A stretch of 64,000 nucleotides of DNA from Caldilineaceae bacterium (GCA_019637645.1 JAHBVH010000045.1:1-64000); one strand, 5' to 3'; numbered from the stretch's first letter, positions 33,021-41,890 are shown. A program made the numbers and translations. The notes: generated by a model not told the origin, from the letters alone.

Positions 33021-34517
33021 ATGAATAGAGAAGGGTTTGGAACGATGAAGATGAAACAGGTTCTGCATGTCATTGATGGTAAAGAAGAACCATCCCTTTC
33101 TGGGCGTACCTTTGACTCCATCAACCCGGCCACCGGGCAGCCTTGGGCAACCGTGGCTTTTGGTGAGGTAGAAGATGTGGAACGCGCGGTGACAAGCGCT
33201 TGGCGCGCGTTTGATGCGGGCGTCTGGTCGGCCATGCCACCCGCCGAGCGCGCCCGCCGCATGCGCGCTGTGGCGCATCTGATCGCCGACCGCGCCGATG
33301 CGATTGCCGAGTTAGAAAGCAAAGATAATGGCAAGCCATTAAGCGCGGCCAAAGGCGATGTACTCGGCGCCGCGACTCTCCTGGAATACTTTTCCCAACT
33401 GCCCGAACAACTCGCCGGTACGATGTATGCGTCGGACCCGGGCTATTTCACCTATTCCAAGCGAGAGCCCTATGGGGTCGTTGGCGCGATTGCGCCGTGG
33501 AACTTCCCTTTTTCGCTGGCCGTCTGGAAAACCGCAGCACCGCTGGCCGTAGGCAACTCGGTGGTGATCAAGATGGCGGAGCAAACACCGGTGACAACTA
33601 CCGAATTTGCCCGTCTCTGTTTGGAAGGTGGGATTCCACCGGGGGTGGTCAATGTGGTGCATGGCGATGGTCGTACCACGGGCGCAACCCTGGCTGCACA
33701 TCCCCGTGTTCCTAAAATCACCTTTACGGGGAGTACGGAAGTGGGGCGGAGTATTATGCGCAGTAGTGCGGAGCAGATTAAGAGTGTCCACCTAGAATTG
33801 GGCGGAAAGTCGGCCAATATTATCTTTGCGGATGCTGACCTAGAGCAAGCCTTGCAGGGGACCCTCTTTACCAGCTTTTTCAACAGCGGCCAGATCTGCA
33901 CCACCGGCTCGCGTCTATTGATCGCCGCCGAAATTGCCGATGAATTCTTGGCACGCTTTCAGGAGCGGGCCAAGCAACTGGTGGTAGGCGATCCGTTCCA
34001 GGCTGCCACGCAGCTTGGTCCCTTGATCTCGGCTTCTCAGCTGGAACGTGTCCAACATTATGTTGAAGTGGGCAAGGCCGCTGGCGCTCAAGTGCTCCTT
34101 GGCGGTGATTCCCCACGCTTGCCTGGGTTGGAACAGGGATATTTCATTAACCCGACGGTCTTTTGCGATGTGAAACCAGAGATGCGGATTGCGCAGGAAG
34201 AGATCTTTGGGCCGGTGCTCTCGGTCATGACCTTCCAGAGCGATGAAGAGGCGATTCGTATTGCCAATAGCACCATCTATGGCTTGGCTACAACCCTCTG
34301 GACGACAAATCTCGCGCGCGCTTTGACCATGGCCGAAAAACTAGATGCCGGGATTATCTGGACCAATTGCCCACACTATATTAAGTGGAATGTGCCCTAC
34401 GAAGGTCACCGCACCAGTGGCTTGGGTGAAGACTTGGGGGTAGAAAGCCTCAAGACCTTTACCAAGTTAAAGGTGAACTATATCAACTATGGTGGTCATT
34501 CGATTCAGTGGGCATAG
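33021..34517 (+). CDS. NAD(P)-dependent aldehyde dehydrogenase
   Basis: 498 residues, of the betaine/phenylacetaldehyde-type branch. Motifs are GVVGAIAPWNFPFSLAVWKT, Glu259 in LELGGKSANIIFADADL and Cys293 in FFNSGQICTTGSRLLI. The C-terminal GIIWTNCPHYIKWNVPYEGH differs from the usual VWVN-Y text, and GHRTSGLGEDLGVESL is typical. AAAAGGAG lies 13 bases before ATG 33021; ATG 33045 (GGAACG directly upstream) is an alternative that would remove the first eight residues. A long palindrome terminates it. Confidence 0.88.
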   Translation: MNREGFGTMKMKQVLHVIDGKEEPSLSGRTFDSINPATGQPWATVAFGEVEDVERAVTSAWRAFDAGVWSAMPPAERARRMRAVAHLIADRADAIAELESKDNGKPLSAAKGDVLGAATLLEYFSQLPEQLAGTMYASDPGYFTYSKREPYGVVGAIAPWNFPFSLAVWKTAAPLAVGNSVVIKMAEQTPVTTTEFARLCLEGGIPPGVVNVVHGDGRTTGATLAAHPRVPKITFTGSTEVGRSIMRSSAEQIKSVHLELGGKSANIIFADADLEQALQGTLFTSFFNSGQICTTGSRLLIAAEIADEFLARFQERAKQLVVGDPFQAATQLGPLISASQLERVQHYVEVGKAAGAQVLLGGDSPRLPGLEQGYFINPTVFCDVKPEMRIAQEEIFGPVLSVMTFQSDEEAIRIANSTIYGLATTLWTTNLARALTMAEKLDAGIIWTNCPHYIKWNVPYEGHRTSGLGEDLGVESLKTFTKLKVNYINYGGHSIQWA

Positions 34518-34521
34518 TTTA

Positions 34522-34584
34522 CCAGGCGCGGCAACTAGACCTGACAGGTTTTGTAAACCTGTCAGGTCTAGCTGCCGCGCCTGG
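34522..34584. repeat. extended palindromic hairpin repeat, copy F (convergent terminator)
   Basis: The common core AGACCTGACAGGTTT with its complement sits inside a longer stem: 30-base arms (34522-34551 and 34555-34584) pair with one mismatch. It separates the convergent dehydrogenase and FixH-like genes and includes the stop codon of the latter. Confidence 0.85.
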
Positions 34585-35104
34585 CCCAAATGCCGCCGAC
34601 AATGGCGACTAGCGCCAGCCCACCCCACAGGGCCATGGTCCAGCTTAGTGCTTGGGGAGGCAGGACCGTGATCGGAAAGTCCGCACTGCCCTTCCCAGCT
34701 GCCCCTTCGATGGTCACGCTTGCTTGCCACTCTCCAACGGTTGGTATCATAAAATCGGTTTCGTAATAGGTTTGCAGAAAACGGGCTTGTTTACTGGCTG
34801 CCTGGCGCAGCTCCACCTGGGGCGCAGCTTGGGCGACAAGCCGGATCGTAACTGCCACGTCTGGATCACTTGTCTGCTCGGGGATGGCTTCAGCGACAGC
34901 AACGCTCAAGTGCATTTCGCCCACGCGGACAGGATCGGGCAGCGACCAGACCCATAGACGGTAGGGGCCGGCGGGTACATCGGCCAACCGCGGCGCACCA
35001 CTCCCATGCGCGTTGACAATCGTCGGCCAACCAACGATGAGCAACCCAAATAACCAAATCCAGCGCCACCCATAGGGGTATTTGCCGCCTGCTCTATCTC
35101 TCAT
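34568..35104 (-). CDS. membrane-anchored extracytoplasmic protein, FixH/YtkA-like
   Basis: 178 residues from the ATG at 35104 (AGGCAGG upstream). A signal segment WIWLFGLLIVGWPTIVNAHGSG leaves His near the mature N-terminus. The domain is beta-rich (GPYRLWVWSLPDPVRVGEMHLSVAVAEA, then MIPTVGEWQASVTIEG), and a C-terminal helix (MALWGGLALVAIVGGIW) ends in basic residues. This layout resembles FixH/YtkA-like proteins found with CopC-CopD systems, including the C-terminal part of the fusion at 6788. The exact role is unknown. The stop codon lies inside the palindromic hairpin. Confidence 0.65.
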   Translation of the reverse strand: MRDRAGGKYPYGWRWIWLFGLLIVGWPTIVNAHGSGAPRLADVPAGPYRLWVWSLPDPVRVGEMHLSVAVAEAIPEQTSDPDVAVTIRLVAQAAPQVELRQAASKQARFLQTYYETDFMIPTVGEWQASVTIEGAAGKGSADFPITVLPPQALSWTMALWGGLALVAIVGGIWARRGS

Positions 35105-35361
35105 CCGCCTGCCTTTCTCTCTGATCCATTCTGATCGATTATCCCATAACGCCGCTGATCCAACAATCGGCAGCTTGGCGGAACTTAGGGCCATAGCGAA
35201 CTTCGTCATAGCATGGTATCCTGATGGTTCCCGATCCGGCTACTTTTCGCGGTGAGTCAAGGGCTTTCATCTTGCATTTTTAATGCTCGCGTTTGCCCTG
35301 AGGAAGCGAAAGTGGTTTGACAAGGCAATCGTTTCTGAGTACAATCATTTATGTTCTGTAT

Positions 35362-35379
35362 ATTCAAATTTTGAGTAAT
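35362..35379. promoter_or_regulatory. 18-bp inverted-repeat operator upstream of padR-mod
   Basis: ATTCAAATTTTGAGTAAT ends 6 bases before the padR start codon. It matches the site in the moaC/msrB region at 16 of 18 positions, differing only in the two central bases. A bound protein would block initiation. Confidence 0.55.
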
Positions 35380-35385
35380 CGGCCT

Positions 35386-35967
35386 ATGAGAAAATCTACC
35401 ACTACGCTGACCGTCGAATATGCTTTGTTAGGTTTTGTCTATGCGCGGCCTAGCCATGGCTATGAGATCTACCAACAGCTTTCCGATCCCCAGGGGCTTT
35501 GGCAGGTATGGCGCATGAAACAAAGTCAGCTCTATGCCCTGTTGACCAAGCTAGAGGACGAAGGCTATCTGGCAACGACCTTGCAGCCCCAGGATGCCCG
35601 CCCGCCGCGCAAAATCTATTCACTGACAGCGGCTGGTTTAGCGGCTTTTGAAGCATGGCTAGCCACACCAGTGAGCCATGGACGGCAGATGCGTTTGGAG
35701 TTTTTAGCTAAGCTCTACTTTGCCTATCGCCAAGGGCCAGCGGTTGTCGCTCCTTTACTGGCTGCGCAGATCAAGCAGTGCCAAGGTTGGTTAGAGGAGC
35801 AACCCACACAAGCCACGCCACCGACCGCGCTTGATCCCTTTGCCTCTGCGGTGCAGCACTTTCGGATCACCCAGATCGAATCGTTTTTAACGTGGCTGAT
35901 TACCTGTCAACAGGCGCTACCCAGTTCCATTATCCACCAAGAATTTCCTGAAATTTCAGCCAGATGA
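35386..35967 (+). CDS. PadR-family regulator, first gene of the molybdate operon
   Basis: 193 residues from the ATG at 35386 (an in-frame start at 35317 would include the operator region and is unlikely). The winged helix reads TVEYALLGFVYARPSHGYEIYQQL, MKQSQLYALLTKLEDEGYL and PPRKIYSLTAAGLAAFEAW. It is a close paralogue of the PadR protein at 24218. There is no obvious ribosome binding site, so the message may be nearly leaderless. modA begins 10 bases after its stop codon, so it is co-transcribed with molybdate transport and is the best candidate for the regulator of this operon, in place of ModE. Confidence 0.87.
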   Translation: MRKSTTTLTVEYALLGFVYARPSHGYEIYQQLSDPQGLWQVWRMKQSQLYALLTKLEDEGYLATTLQPQDARPPRKIYSLTAAGLAAFEAWLATPVSHGRQMRLEFLAKLYFAYRQGPAVVAPLLAAQIKQCQGWLEEQPTQATPPTALDPFASAVQHFRITQIESFLTWLITCQQALPSSIIHQEFPEISAR

Positions 35968-35977
35968 AAGGATTGTT

Positions 35978-37183
35978 ATGCGCCAGTTATTGCAGAAGTA
36001 TCTCGCGCTTGCCCTGATCCTGCTACTCGCAGCCTGTGCACCGATCACAGCTCCAGCCGCGACCAGTGAAGGAACCGCCCCCACCACAACCACAACCTTG
36101 ACCGTTTTTGCCGCGGCTTCGCTGACCGATGCCTTTAACGAAATCAGCCCGGCGTTTGTGGCCGCGCACCCAGGGACAGAAATTATCTTTAACTTTGCTG
36201 GCTCCAATCAACTGGCTACCCAAATTGGGGAAGGCGCGCCTGCGGATGTCTTTGCTTCAGCCAACAACACACAGTTGAATGTGGCGATTGCAACCGGACG
36301 TATCATCACCGGTACACAGCGAACCTTTGCGCGCAACCGTTTGGTCGTCGTCACGCCCAGTGATAACCCGGCGGGCTTAACCGGCCTGCAAGATCTGGCT
36401 ACGCCAGGGATCAAGCTGGTCTTGGCCGCCGAAGCGGTGCCGGTCGGCCAATATTCGTTGGCTTTCTTGGACAAGGCCGAAGCGGATGGCGCCTTGGGCG
36501 CAGGTTATAAAGAGGCTGTGCTCGCCAATGTGGTTTCCTACGAAGAGAATGTGCGTGCCGTGCTGACCAAAGTCTCCTTGGGTGAGGCGGATGCGGGCAT
36601 TGTCTATAGTTCGGATGTGGGTGCTGCCGCCGACGAAGTGACTCAAATTGAGATTCCCGACAATCTAAATACCATCGCGACCTATCCGATTGCGCCGCTG
36701 GCGGATAGCCCACATCTGGAATTAGCGCAACAGTTTATGGACTATGTGCTTGCGCCTGAGGGCCAGCAAGTCTTGGTAAAATATGGCTTTATCTCAACGA
36801 CCGGTGATGCTAGTGGCGCGGCCCCGAGCGCGGCACCCGTTGCCGTGGCCGGTTTGGTGGATACGCCTACGACCTTTACTGCCGACGATCTGCGTGCTTT
36901 GGAACAAGCCACGATCACCGCAACCAATCGCGATGGCGTGGCAGAAGAATTTACCGGTGTGCTGCTGAGTACCTTATTGAGTGAAGTCGGTGTGCAAGCA
37001 ACCGCGCAAAGTGTGACCTTTATCGGTGGTGATGGCTATAGCCAAGATGTATCCTTGGCTGAATTGACGGCTGATCCCGATGCGATTCTGGTGATTGAAG
37101 AAGGTGACGCGCTGCGCAATGTGATTCCTACGATGGTGCCGCGCTATTGGGTCAAAGGGCTAGTGACCATCGAGGTCAAGTAG
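35978..37183 (+). CDS. modA: molybdate-binding lipoprotein ModA fused to a molybdopterin-oxidoreductase-like domain
   Basis: 401 residues. The lipobox is LLLAACAPI. The ModA domain (about 40-270) shows LTVFAAASLTDAFNEISPAF, FNFAGSNQLATQIGEGAPADVFASA and DAGIVYSSDVGAAADEV, giving the Ser and Thr of the oxyanion site. After a linker near residue 275 a second domain runs to the end: VDTPTTFTADDLRALEQATI, EEFTGVLLSTLLSEVGV, FIGGDGYSQDVSL and MVPRYWVKGLVTIEV. This resembles the sulfite-oxidase-type fold of the small neighbours at 29541 and 38380, but without a cofactor Cys. AAGGA precedes the ATG. modB starts 3 bases after the stop. Confidence 0.85.
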   Translation: MRQLLQKYLALALILLLAACAPITAPAATSEGTAPTTTTTLTVFAAASLTDAFNEISPAFVAAHPGTEIIFNFAGSNQLATQIGEGAPADVFASANNTQLNVAIATGRIITGTQRTFARNRLVVVTPSDNPAGLTGLQDLATPGIKLVLAAEAVPVGQYSLAFLDKAEADGALGAGYKEAVLANVVSYEENVRAVLTKVSLGEADAGIVYSSDVGAAADEVTQIEIPDNLNTIATYPIAPLADSPHLELAQQFMDYVLAPEGQQVLVKYGFISTTGDASGAAPSAAPVAVAGLVDTPTTFTADDLRALEQATITATNRDGVAEEFTGVLLSTLLSEVGVQATAQSVTFIGGDGYSQDVSLAELTADPDAILVIEEGDALRNVIPTMVPRYWVKGLVTIEVK

Positions 37184-37186
37184 CTC

Positions 37187-38026
37187 ATGGCGGTTACCCT
37201 GCCGCGGAAGGCACCGCCACTGCCTGCCCGTGCGAAACGTACCGAAGCGCGTTTCCCCTGGCATGCTTGGCTAGCGCTGCCGCTTTTGTTATTTCTTTTG
37301 CTGCCGCTGGTGGCGCTGTTCGCGCGGGTACCACTGTCGCTATTGATCGAGAATGTGGTCAATCCGCAGGTTGTGCAAGCCGTTATGTTGAGCCTGACAA
37401 CGGCAGCAATAAGTACACTGGCTGCGGTCTGCTTTGGCACTCCTTTGGCCTACTGGCTGGCGCGGCATCAGTTTCGTGGGCGTGAAGCCATCGACACGCT
37501 AATCGATCTGCCGATGGTGTTGCCCCCTTCCGTGGCCGGGATCGCCTTGTTGATGGCCTTTGGGCGGCGCGGCCTGCTGGGGGTCTATTTCAATGAGATG
37601 GGCCTCACTTTGGCCTTTACCCAAGCTGCTGTAATCTTAGCCCAAATTTTTGTGGCAGCCCCTTTTTTTGTGAAGGCAGCTATTGCAGGCTTTGGCGCTA
37701 TCGAACGTGATCTAGAACAAGCCGCGGCCTTGGATGGAGCTAGTCGTTGGGCTATCTTTCGGTATATTACCGTGCCACTCGCTTGGCCCGTCCTCTTTGG
37801 TGGCACGGTGATGACTTGGGCCCGCGCACTGGGTGAGTTTGGGGCAACGATTATCTTTGCTGGTAACTTCCCTGGCCGAACCCAAACCATGCCCTTGGCG
37901 ATTTATATCGGCTTTGAACTCGATCTGACGGTAGCTTTGACGCTTTCCGTCATTTTGTTGGCAATTTCCTTTTTTGTCTTATTCATTGTCAAAGGGTTAT
38001 TGCGGCAACGCATTGGCTCTGTATAG
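37187..38026 (+). CDS. modB: molybdate ABC transporter permease ModB
   Basis: Inner-membrane subunit of 279 residues. The text VNPQVVQAVMLSLTTAAISTLAAV, FGTPLAYWLARHQFRG, DLPMVLPPSVAGIALLMAFGRRG and DLEQAAALDGASRWAIFRYITVPLAWP (EAA loop) are ModB/CysT hallmarks, and ALGEFGATIIFAGNFPGRTQTMPLAIY is the ModB-typical C-terminal signature. It is coupled to modA. No ModC ATPase gene follows; the next gene carries only a remnant of a Mop domain. The ATPase must come from elsewhere. Confidence 0.9.
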   Translation: MAVTLPRKAPPLPARAKRTEARFPWHAWLALPLLLFLLLPLVALFARVPLSLLIENVVNPQVVQAVMLSLTTAAISTLAAVCFGTPLAYWLARHQFRGREAIDTLIDLPMVLPPSVAGIALLMAFGRRGLLGVYFNEMGLTLAFTQAAVILAQIFVAAPFFVKAAIAGFGAIERDLEQAAALDGASRWAIFRYITVPLAWPVLFGGTVMTWARALGEFGATIIFAGNFPGRTQTMPLAIYIGFELDLTVALTLSVILLAISFFVLFIVKGLLRQRIGSV

Positions 38027-38073
38027 GCAAAATGGTTCGGTTTTGTCCGGCTGCGTAGAGAAGCGGAGACTCT

Positions 38074-38313
38074 ATGAAAATTAGCGCACGCAATCAACTG
38101 ACGGGTGTTGTGACGAGCGTCAAAGAAGGTGTTGTGACGGCTGAGGTTATCCATGTTGCCGGGCTCGATCTGATCGATGGCACGCCGGTGTTGGATATTA
38201 AGCCGTATGTGCCGCGCTTTGAGGTGCGAATCACTGACACAATTGGCTGGTATGCTACGCAACTGCACAATCTAGCGCAGGTGCGGGCTGATGACCGCTT
38301 TCAACAACCATAG
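38074..38313 (+). CDS. chimeric ORF: Mop (molybdate-binding) N-terminus joined to TrmO/TsaA C-terminus
   Basis: 79 residues. Residues 1-25 (MKISARNQLTGVVTSVKEG, VVTAEV) are the first half of a Mop/TOBE domain, which binds molybdate in regulators and storage proteins. From about residue 27 the text is IHVAGLDLIDGTPVLDIKPY, then VPRFEVRITDTIGW, the C-terminal signature of TrmO/TsaA, which methylates threonylcarbamoyladenosine in tRNA. Both partners are incomplete. An in-frame deletion joining the 5' end of mop to the 3' end of trmO explains it, with the junction near 38146-38155. AGCGGAG precedes the ATG. A functional protein is doubtful. Confidence 0.8.
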   Translation: MKISARNQLTGVVTSVKEGVVTAEVIHVAGLDLIDGTPVLDIKPYVPRFEVRITDTIGWYATQLHNLAQVRADDRFQQP

Positions 38314-38379
38314 AGAGCCAGTGGGCAGAAGAGCCAGAGGGTCAATGCCCGGCGCGTCGGTGTAAGAGAGGAAGTGATA

Positions 38380-38922
38380 ATGGAACAACTGAAAGAATTG
38401 CCTCGCCACGATATTCCCGCGCAAGTCCAAACGTGGAGCATCAATCCCACTTTGCAGATTGTCGGGCTGGTGGCGGAGCCGCAGACACTCACGCCGCACG
38501 ATTTGACGACCACGCGTGCGGCGCTCGATCGCAGCGACTTTACCGATGATTTCTTGTGTGATGGCAAGTGGACCGTACCCGACCAACAGTGGAGCGGTTT
38601 CCGCCTGCTCGATGTGATCAACTTGGCCGAGCCACTCCCAACCGCAAAATATATTCGGGTGGGCTCGGGTGATTATGTCGTGCCAATTTCGCTAGAAGAT
38701 GCGGAGAATGCGCTCTTGGCCGATACGCTGAATGGTCAAGCACTCACGGTTGAACATGGCGCGCCGTGGCGGCTTGCGCTTTTTGGTGGGCGCTGTTTCA
38801 CGAGCGTGAAATGGGTCGATCGGTTGGAGCTGACCGCCGAGCCTGGTGAGAATACCAGCTTGCAAATTGTGCGTGAACGCAACCAAGCTTTGTTGGCCCA
38901 AAAACGCGCCCCAAAGCCGTAG
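38380..38922 (+). CDS. molybdopterin-binding-fold oxidoreductase protein
   Basis: 180 residues, soluble. It has the sulfite-oxidase-type fold: TLQIVGLVAEPQTLTPHDLT, DDFLCDGKWTVPDQQWSGF, RLLDVINLAEPLPTAKYIRV, GSGDYVVPISLEDAENALLA and GAPWRLALFGGRCFTSVKWV. Unlike its paralogue at 29541 it has a Cys (FLCDGKW) at the position where this family binds the molybdenum cofactor, so it could be catalytic. The ATG at 38380 follows AGAGGAAG. It closes the padR-modA-modB unit, tying molybdate uptake to a molybdoenzyme. Confidence 0.8.
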   Translation: MEQLKELPRHDIPAQVQTWSINPTLQIVGLVAEPQTLTPHDLTTTRAALDRSDFTDDFLCDGKWTVPDQQWSGFRLLDVINLAEPLPTAKYIRVGSGDYVVPISLEDAENALLADTLNGQALTVEHGAPWRLALFGGRCFTSVKWVDRLELTAEPGENTSLQIVRERNQALLAQKRAPKP

Positions 38923-39007
38923 TTGATGAAGCTTAGCAAGGTTGAAGAGCCACTTGTGCCGCAGTCAGGGGTCGATACGGGGCCGACATGGGGGCGGCAT
39001 GAGTGGC

Positions 39008-40927
39008 TTAGCCCAACAAAATGCGACTACTATGCGGATGTTTGGTCGGTACGTAAACGCTAAAGGTGCTGCCTTGATTGAGGCCAGGTGATTCTGCCTT
39101 CACGTGGCCATTGAGCATCAGCACTAATTTTTGCACAATCCCCAACCCCAGCCCCAGTCCCCGCCGTGTATCGACATTGCTGCCGCGGTAAAAGAGATCA
39201 AAGATTTTGCTCTGCTCGGCTGCCGGAATGCCAATGCCCTGATCGACCACTCGAATGACTAATTCCTCACCGTTGTGAGCAAAATAGACTTGAATCGGGG
39301 CATCGGCGTCGGAGAATTTAATGGCGTTGACAACCAAGTTGAACAAGATACGTTTGATAATCTGGATATCTGTGGTTAGCAACGCGGAATGATGGGCATA
39401 GATAAAGCTCAACCCGCTGGTTTGCTGTAGCTCGCGGAAGAGGATCTGCTCAATTTGCTGGCAAAACTGATGAAAGGCATAGGTGACGTAGTTGGGCTCG
39501 ATCTCATTCGAGGTATTGATGGCAAAAATGTCTTGCAACATATCGGTCAGATATAAAATCTGCTCACGGACACGGTTACGATAGTGAAGCCGCTTTTGTG
39601 GCGAAAGTTGATCGGCCCGATCGCAGAGCATTTCTAAGGATAAGCTGATAATACTGAGCGGCGTGCGAAATTCGTGGGAGGCGGTGTTGATAATATGGGT
39701 TTTGAGGCGCTGTAATTCAGCTTCATGCACCAAGGCTCGTTCCAACTCTTGGGCCAAATGGGTTTCCCGATCCAAGGAAGCGCGCAATGCCGCTGTGCGC
39801 TCTTCGACCTGCTGTTCCAATTCGGTCGCCAGCCGCTTGGAAAGAGCCGCCTCGCGCCGCATATTTTCCAGCTCTTGCTCCAGCTCAATTGCCCCTAAAC
39901 GCGTTTTGTTTTGTAGATTCAAGACTGAATCGCGGATCGTATAAAACTCTTGTAGATGCTCGATTACCTGACCAAGCTCGCCAGTTGCTTGATAGACTTG
40001 GGCTAACGCTTCGTGGGCTTCATATTCAAACATGCGTTGACCTTGCACTTTTGCCGCGGCAATGGCTGACTCTAGATGCTCGATGGCCGTTGGATAATCT
40101 GTTTGCGTTTTGTGGAGCCGCCCCAATTCTAGGTGTACAAGCATTTCTACGTAGGGATCCTGTTCGCTGCGCGCCAAGAGTAATGCTTTGTCGAGATAGT
40201 CGCGCGCCAGGGAAAAGTTTTCTAGCTGTAAGTAGGCCACCCCCAAATTGCTGTAGATGAGATGAAGAATCACCCCTTTTAGCCCAGCTGTTTCGATGAT
40301 CGCTAATGCTTGAAACGCATGGGCTAACGAAGCCCTGTAGTCCCCATGCATTTCATAGGCATTGCTGAGATTCGTCAGCGCGGTTGCCTGCCCAAATTGA
40401 TCGCCCACCTCTTGGAAGATCTGGAAACTCGTCTGTAAGGCATCGATTGCCTTTTCTTGGTCGCCACTAAACGAATAGACAATCCCACGCCCAACATAGG
40501 CACTTGCCTCATGCCTGCGGTCATGTTGCTCTTTGCTGATCTGCTGTTGACGAATGAAATAGCGTAGCCCATCGACATATTGACCTTTCCGGGTATAGGC
40601 ATAGCCCAGCAAGCCTAGTACGGGGGGCAAAAAGCGGGCATTACTCAGTTGTTCGCCGAGGGCAATGGCTTGCAAACCATAGTCGATCGCCGCATTGTAA
40701 TCAGCGATTTCAATGCAACAGCGACTAAGGATCGTCAAACTTTGTCCGATATGGGGGGTAGCAAGTGGGTCTTGCTGACTATATCGGGCTAAGGTGAGCG
40801 CTTGTTCCGCTAAGTGGCGGGCAAGAGCCGGATCGCTAAATTGCAAGGTGGTGGCTTGTTGATTTAATTGCTCGACCGTTTGCGAAATCGAGCCAGTCGC
40901 TACGGTTTCTGTCAGTTGTTCTATCAT
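39008..40927 (-). CDS. soluble TPR-containing sensor histidine kinase
   Basis: 639 residues from the ATG at 40927 without membrane segments. Residues 1-375 are tetratricopeptide repeats (AIDYGLQAIALGEQL, ALTNLSNAYEMHGDY, SNLGVAYLQLENF), likely for protein binding. A coiled coil follows (about 375-415). The kinase core has phospho-acceptor His418 in NTASHEFRTPLSIISLSLEM, the N box FNLVVNAIKFSDA, and the ATP lid VVDQGIGIPAAEQ then GLGLGLGIVQKL. No response regulator gene is adjacent; the nearest, at 56257, has a degenerate receiver. No clear ribosome binding site; an in-frame start at 40999 is possible. Confidence 0.85.
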   Translation of the reverse strand: MIEQLTETVATGSISQTVEQLNQQATTLQFSDPALARHLAEQALTLARYSQQDPLATPHIGQSLTILSRCCIEIADYNAAIDYGLQAIALGEQLSNARFLPPVLGLLGYAYTRKGQYVDGLRYFIRQQQISKEQHDRRHEASAYVGRGIVYSFSGDQEKAIDALQTSFQIFQEVGDQFGQATALTNLSNAYEMHGDYRASLAHAFQALAIIETAGLKGVILHLIYSNLGVAYLQLENFSLARDYLDKALLLARSEQDPYVEMLVHLELGRLHKTQTDYPTAIEHLESAIAAAKVQGQRMFEYEAHEALAQVYQATGELGQVIEHLQEFYTIRDSVLNLQNKTRLGAIELEQELENMRREAALSKRLATELEQQVEERTAALRASLDRETHLAQELERALVHEAELQRLKTHIINTASHEFRTPLSIISLSLEMLCDRADQLSPQKRLHYRNRVREQILYLTDMLQDIFAINTSNEIEPNYVTYAFHQFCQQIEQILFRELQQTSGLSFIYAHHSALLTTDIQIIKRILFNLVVNAIKFSDADAPIQVYFAHNGEELVIRVVDQGIGIPAAEQSKIFDLFYRGSNVDTRRGLGLGLGIVQKLVLMLNGHVKAESPGLNQGSTFSVYVPTKHPHSSRILLG

Positions 40928-41089
40928 ACAATGCTGTATTATACAGAGGGAACTTCCTGAAAACAATGTTACCTCGGTACCAATCCCGCCATAGTACATT
41001 CCGCCTGCAAGTAGGGTTTGATGGTAACGCGCCTGCTTGGCAAACCTTACTTTTGACGGATGGCTGATTGCCGCTTTTACGAGCTTTGC

Positions 41090-41716
41090 TCAAAACAGCG
41101 CAATGGCGCGTACGGGTGAGCCATCACCATCCTTGATCTTAAGGGGCAGGGCCACAAAAGTGACCAACGGTGGTAGCTGATTCAGCTGCGCCAGACACTC
41201 GACAATAACTACTTGCCCACGCAAGAGGATCTGGTGAACATCTTGGAGTTCAGCACGATCCGCCAAGGCGGCCACCGAAGGGGTCTGTACCCCAAGCAGC
41301 CCTATCTCTTGCGCCACAAACCACTTGGCTAGTTCGCGTGAAATGCGGGGAAAGTGAGTGCGAAAGTCTGGCAGCTCGGCGTGGCTATCCCAATCGGTGC
41401 GCAACAGGAGACGCGCACCTGGCTGGATCACGGCGGCATAGGGCTCGACATCCGCTATCGTGATGAGACTATTGGGCGCTTTGTGGCTAAGATCGAGCAC
41501 CTGGGCTGGCCCCACACACTTGTGTAGATCCCATTGATCAATGGTCGCCCCACCTTCGAGAAAGTGCAAGGGCGCGTCCATATGGGTTCCGGCATGGCTA
41601 TAGAGCTGCAAATTGGTGGTATTATACCCTTCGGTCGCAATCTGCGTATGGGGATGAATCGCAACGCCACGCATCCCATGATAGAGGGGTAAGCTGAGAT
41701 CGATAATGGTATTCAT
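41090..41716 (-). CDS. cyclase-family metal-dependent hydrolase (KynB-like)
   Basis: 208 residues of the cyclase/arylformamidase family. The metal site is SHAGTHMDAPLHF (residues 40-52), the HxGTHxDxPxH signature. The start IIDLSLPLYHGMRGVAIHP is usual. KynB cleaves N-formylkynurenine, but the family also holds isatin and mandelamide hydrolases and no tryptophan genes are near, so the substrate is open. It is upstream of the histidine kinase gene on the same strand, 162 bases away. Confidence 0.82.
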   Translation of the reverse strand: MNTIIDLSLPLYHGMRGVAIHPHTQIATEGYNTTNLQLYSHAGTHMDAPLHFLEGGATIDQWDLHKCVGPAQVLDLSHKAPNSLITIADVEPYAAVIQPGARLLLRTDWDSHAELPDFRTHFPRISRELAKWFVAQEIGLLGVQTPSVAALADRAELQDVHQILLRGQVVIVECLAQLNQLPPLVTFVALPLKIKDGDGSPVRAIALF

Positions 41717-41861
41717 TGGCTTTTACCTTTGGAATTTGGCCCTAGGCAGCTCTGGATCTGACAGCTTCTTGTGTGGGCGGTTGTGGGTATCACCGCACCA
41801 ACCCCAGACAAGGTTTTCAAAGCCTGTCAGCGCTGGTCGTAGCTACGGTCAATTGTTCCGG

Positions 41862-41890
41862 TTGTTCAAGTATAGTCAATAGGGTATCAT
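41862..41890 (+). promoter_or_regulatory. possible promoter of the CehA-like gene
   Basis: TTGTTC (41862-41867) and TATCAT (41885-41890) are 17 bases apart, and the ATG is at 41953. The -35 box is weak. The heptamer TAGACAA follows at 41892-41898; it also occurs three times upstream of the CHAT gene. Confidence 0.35.
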
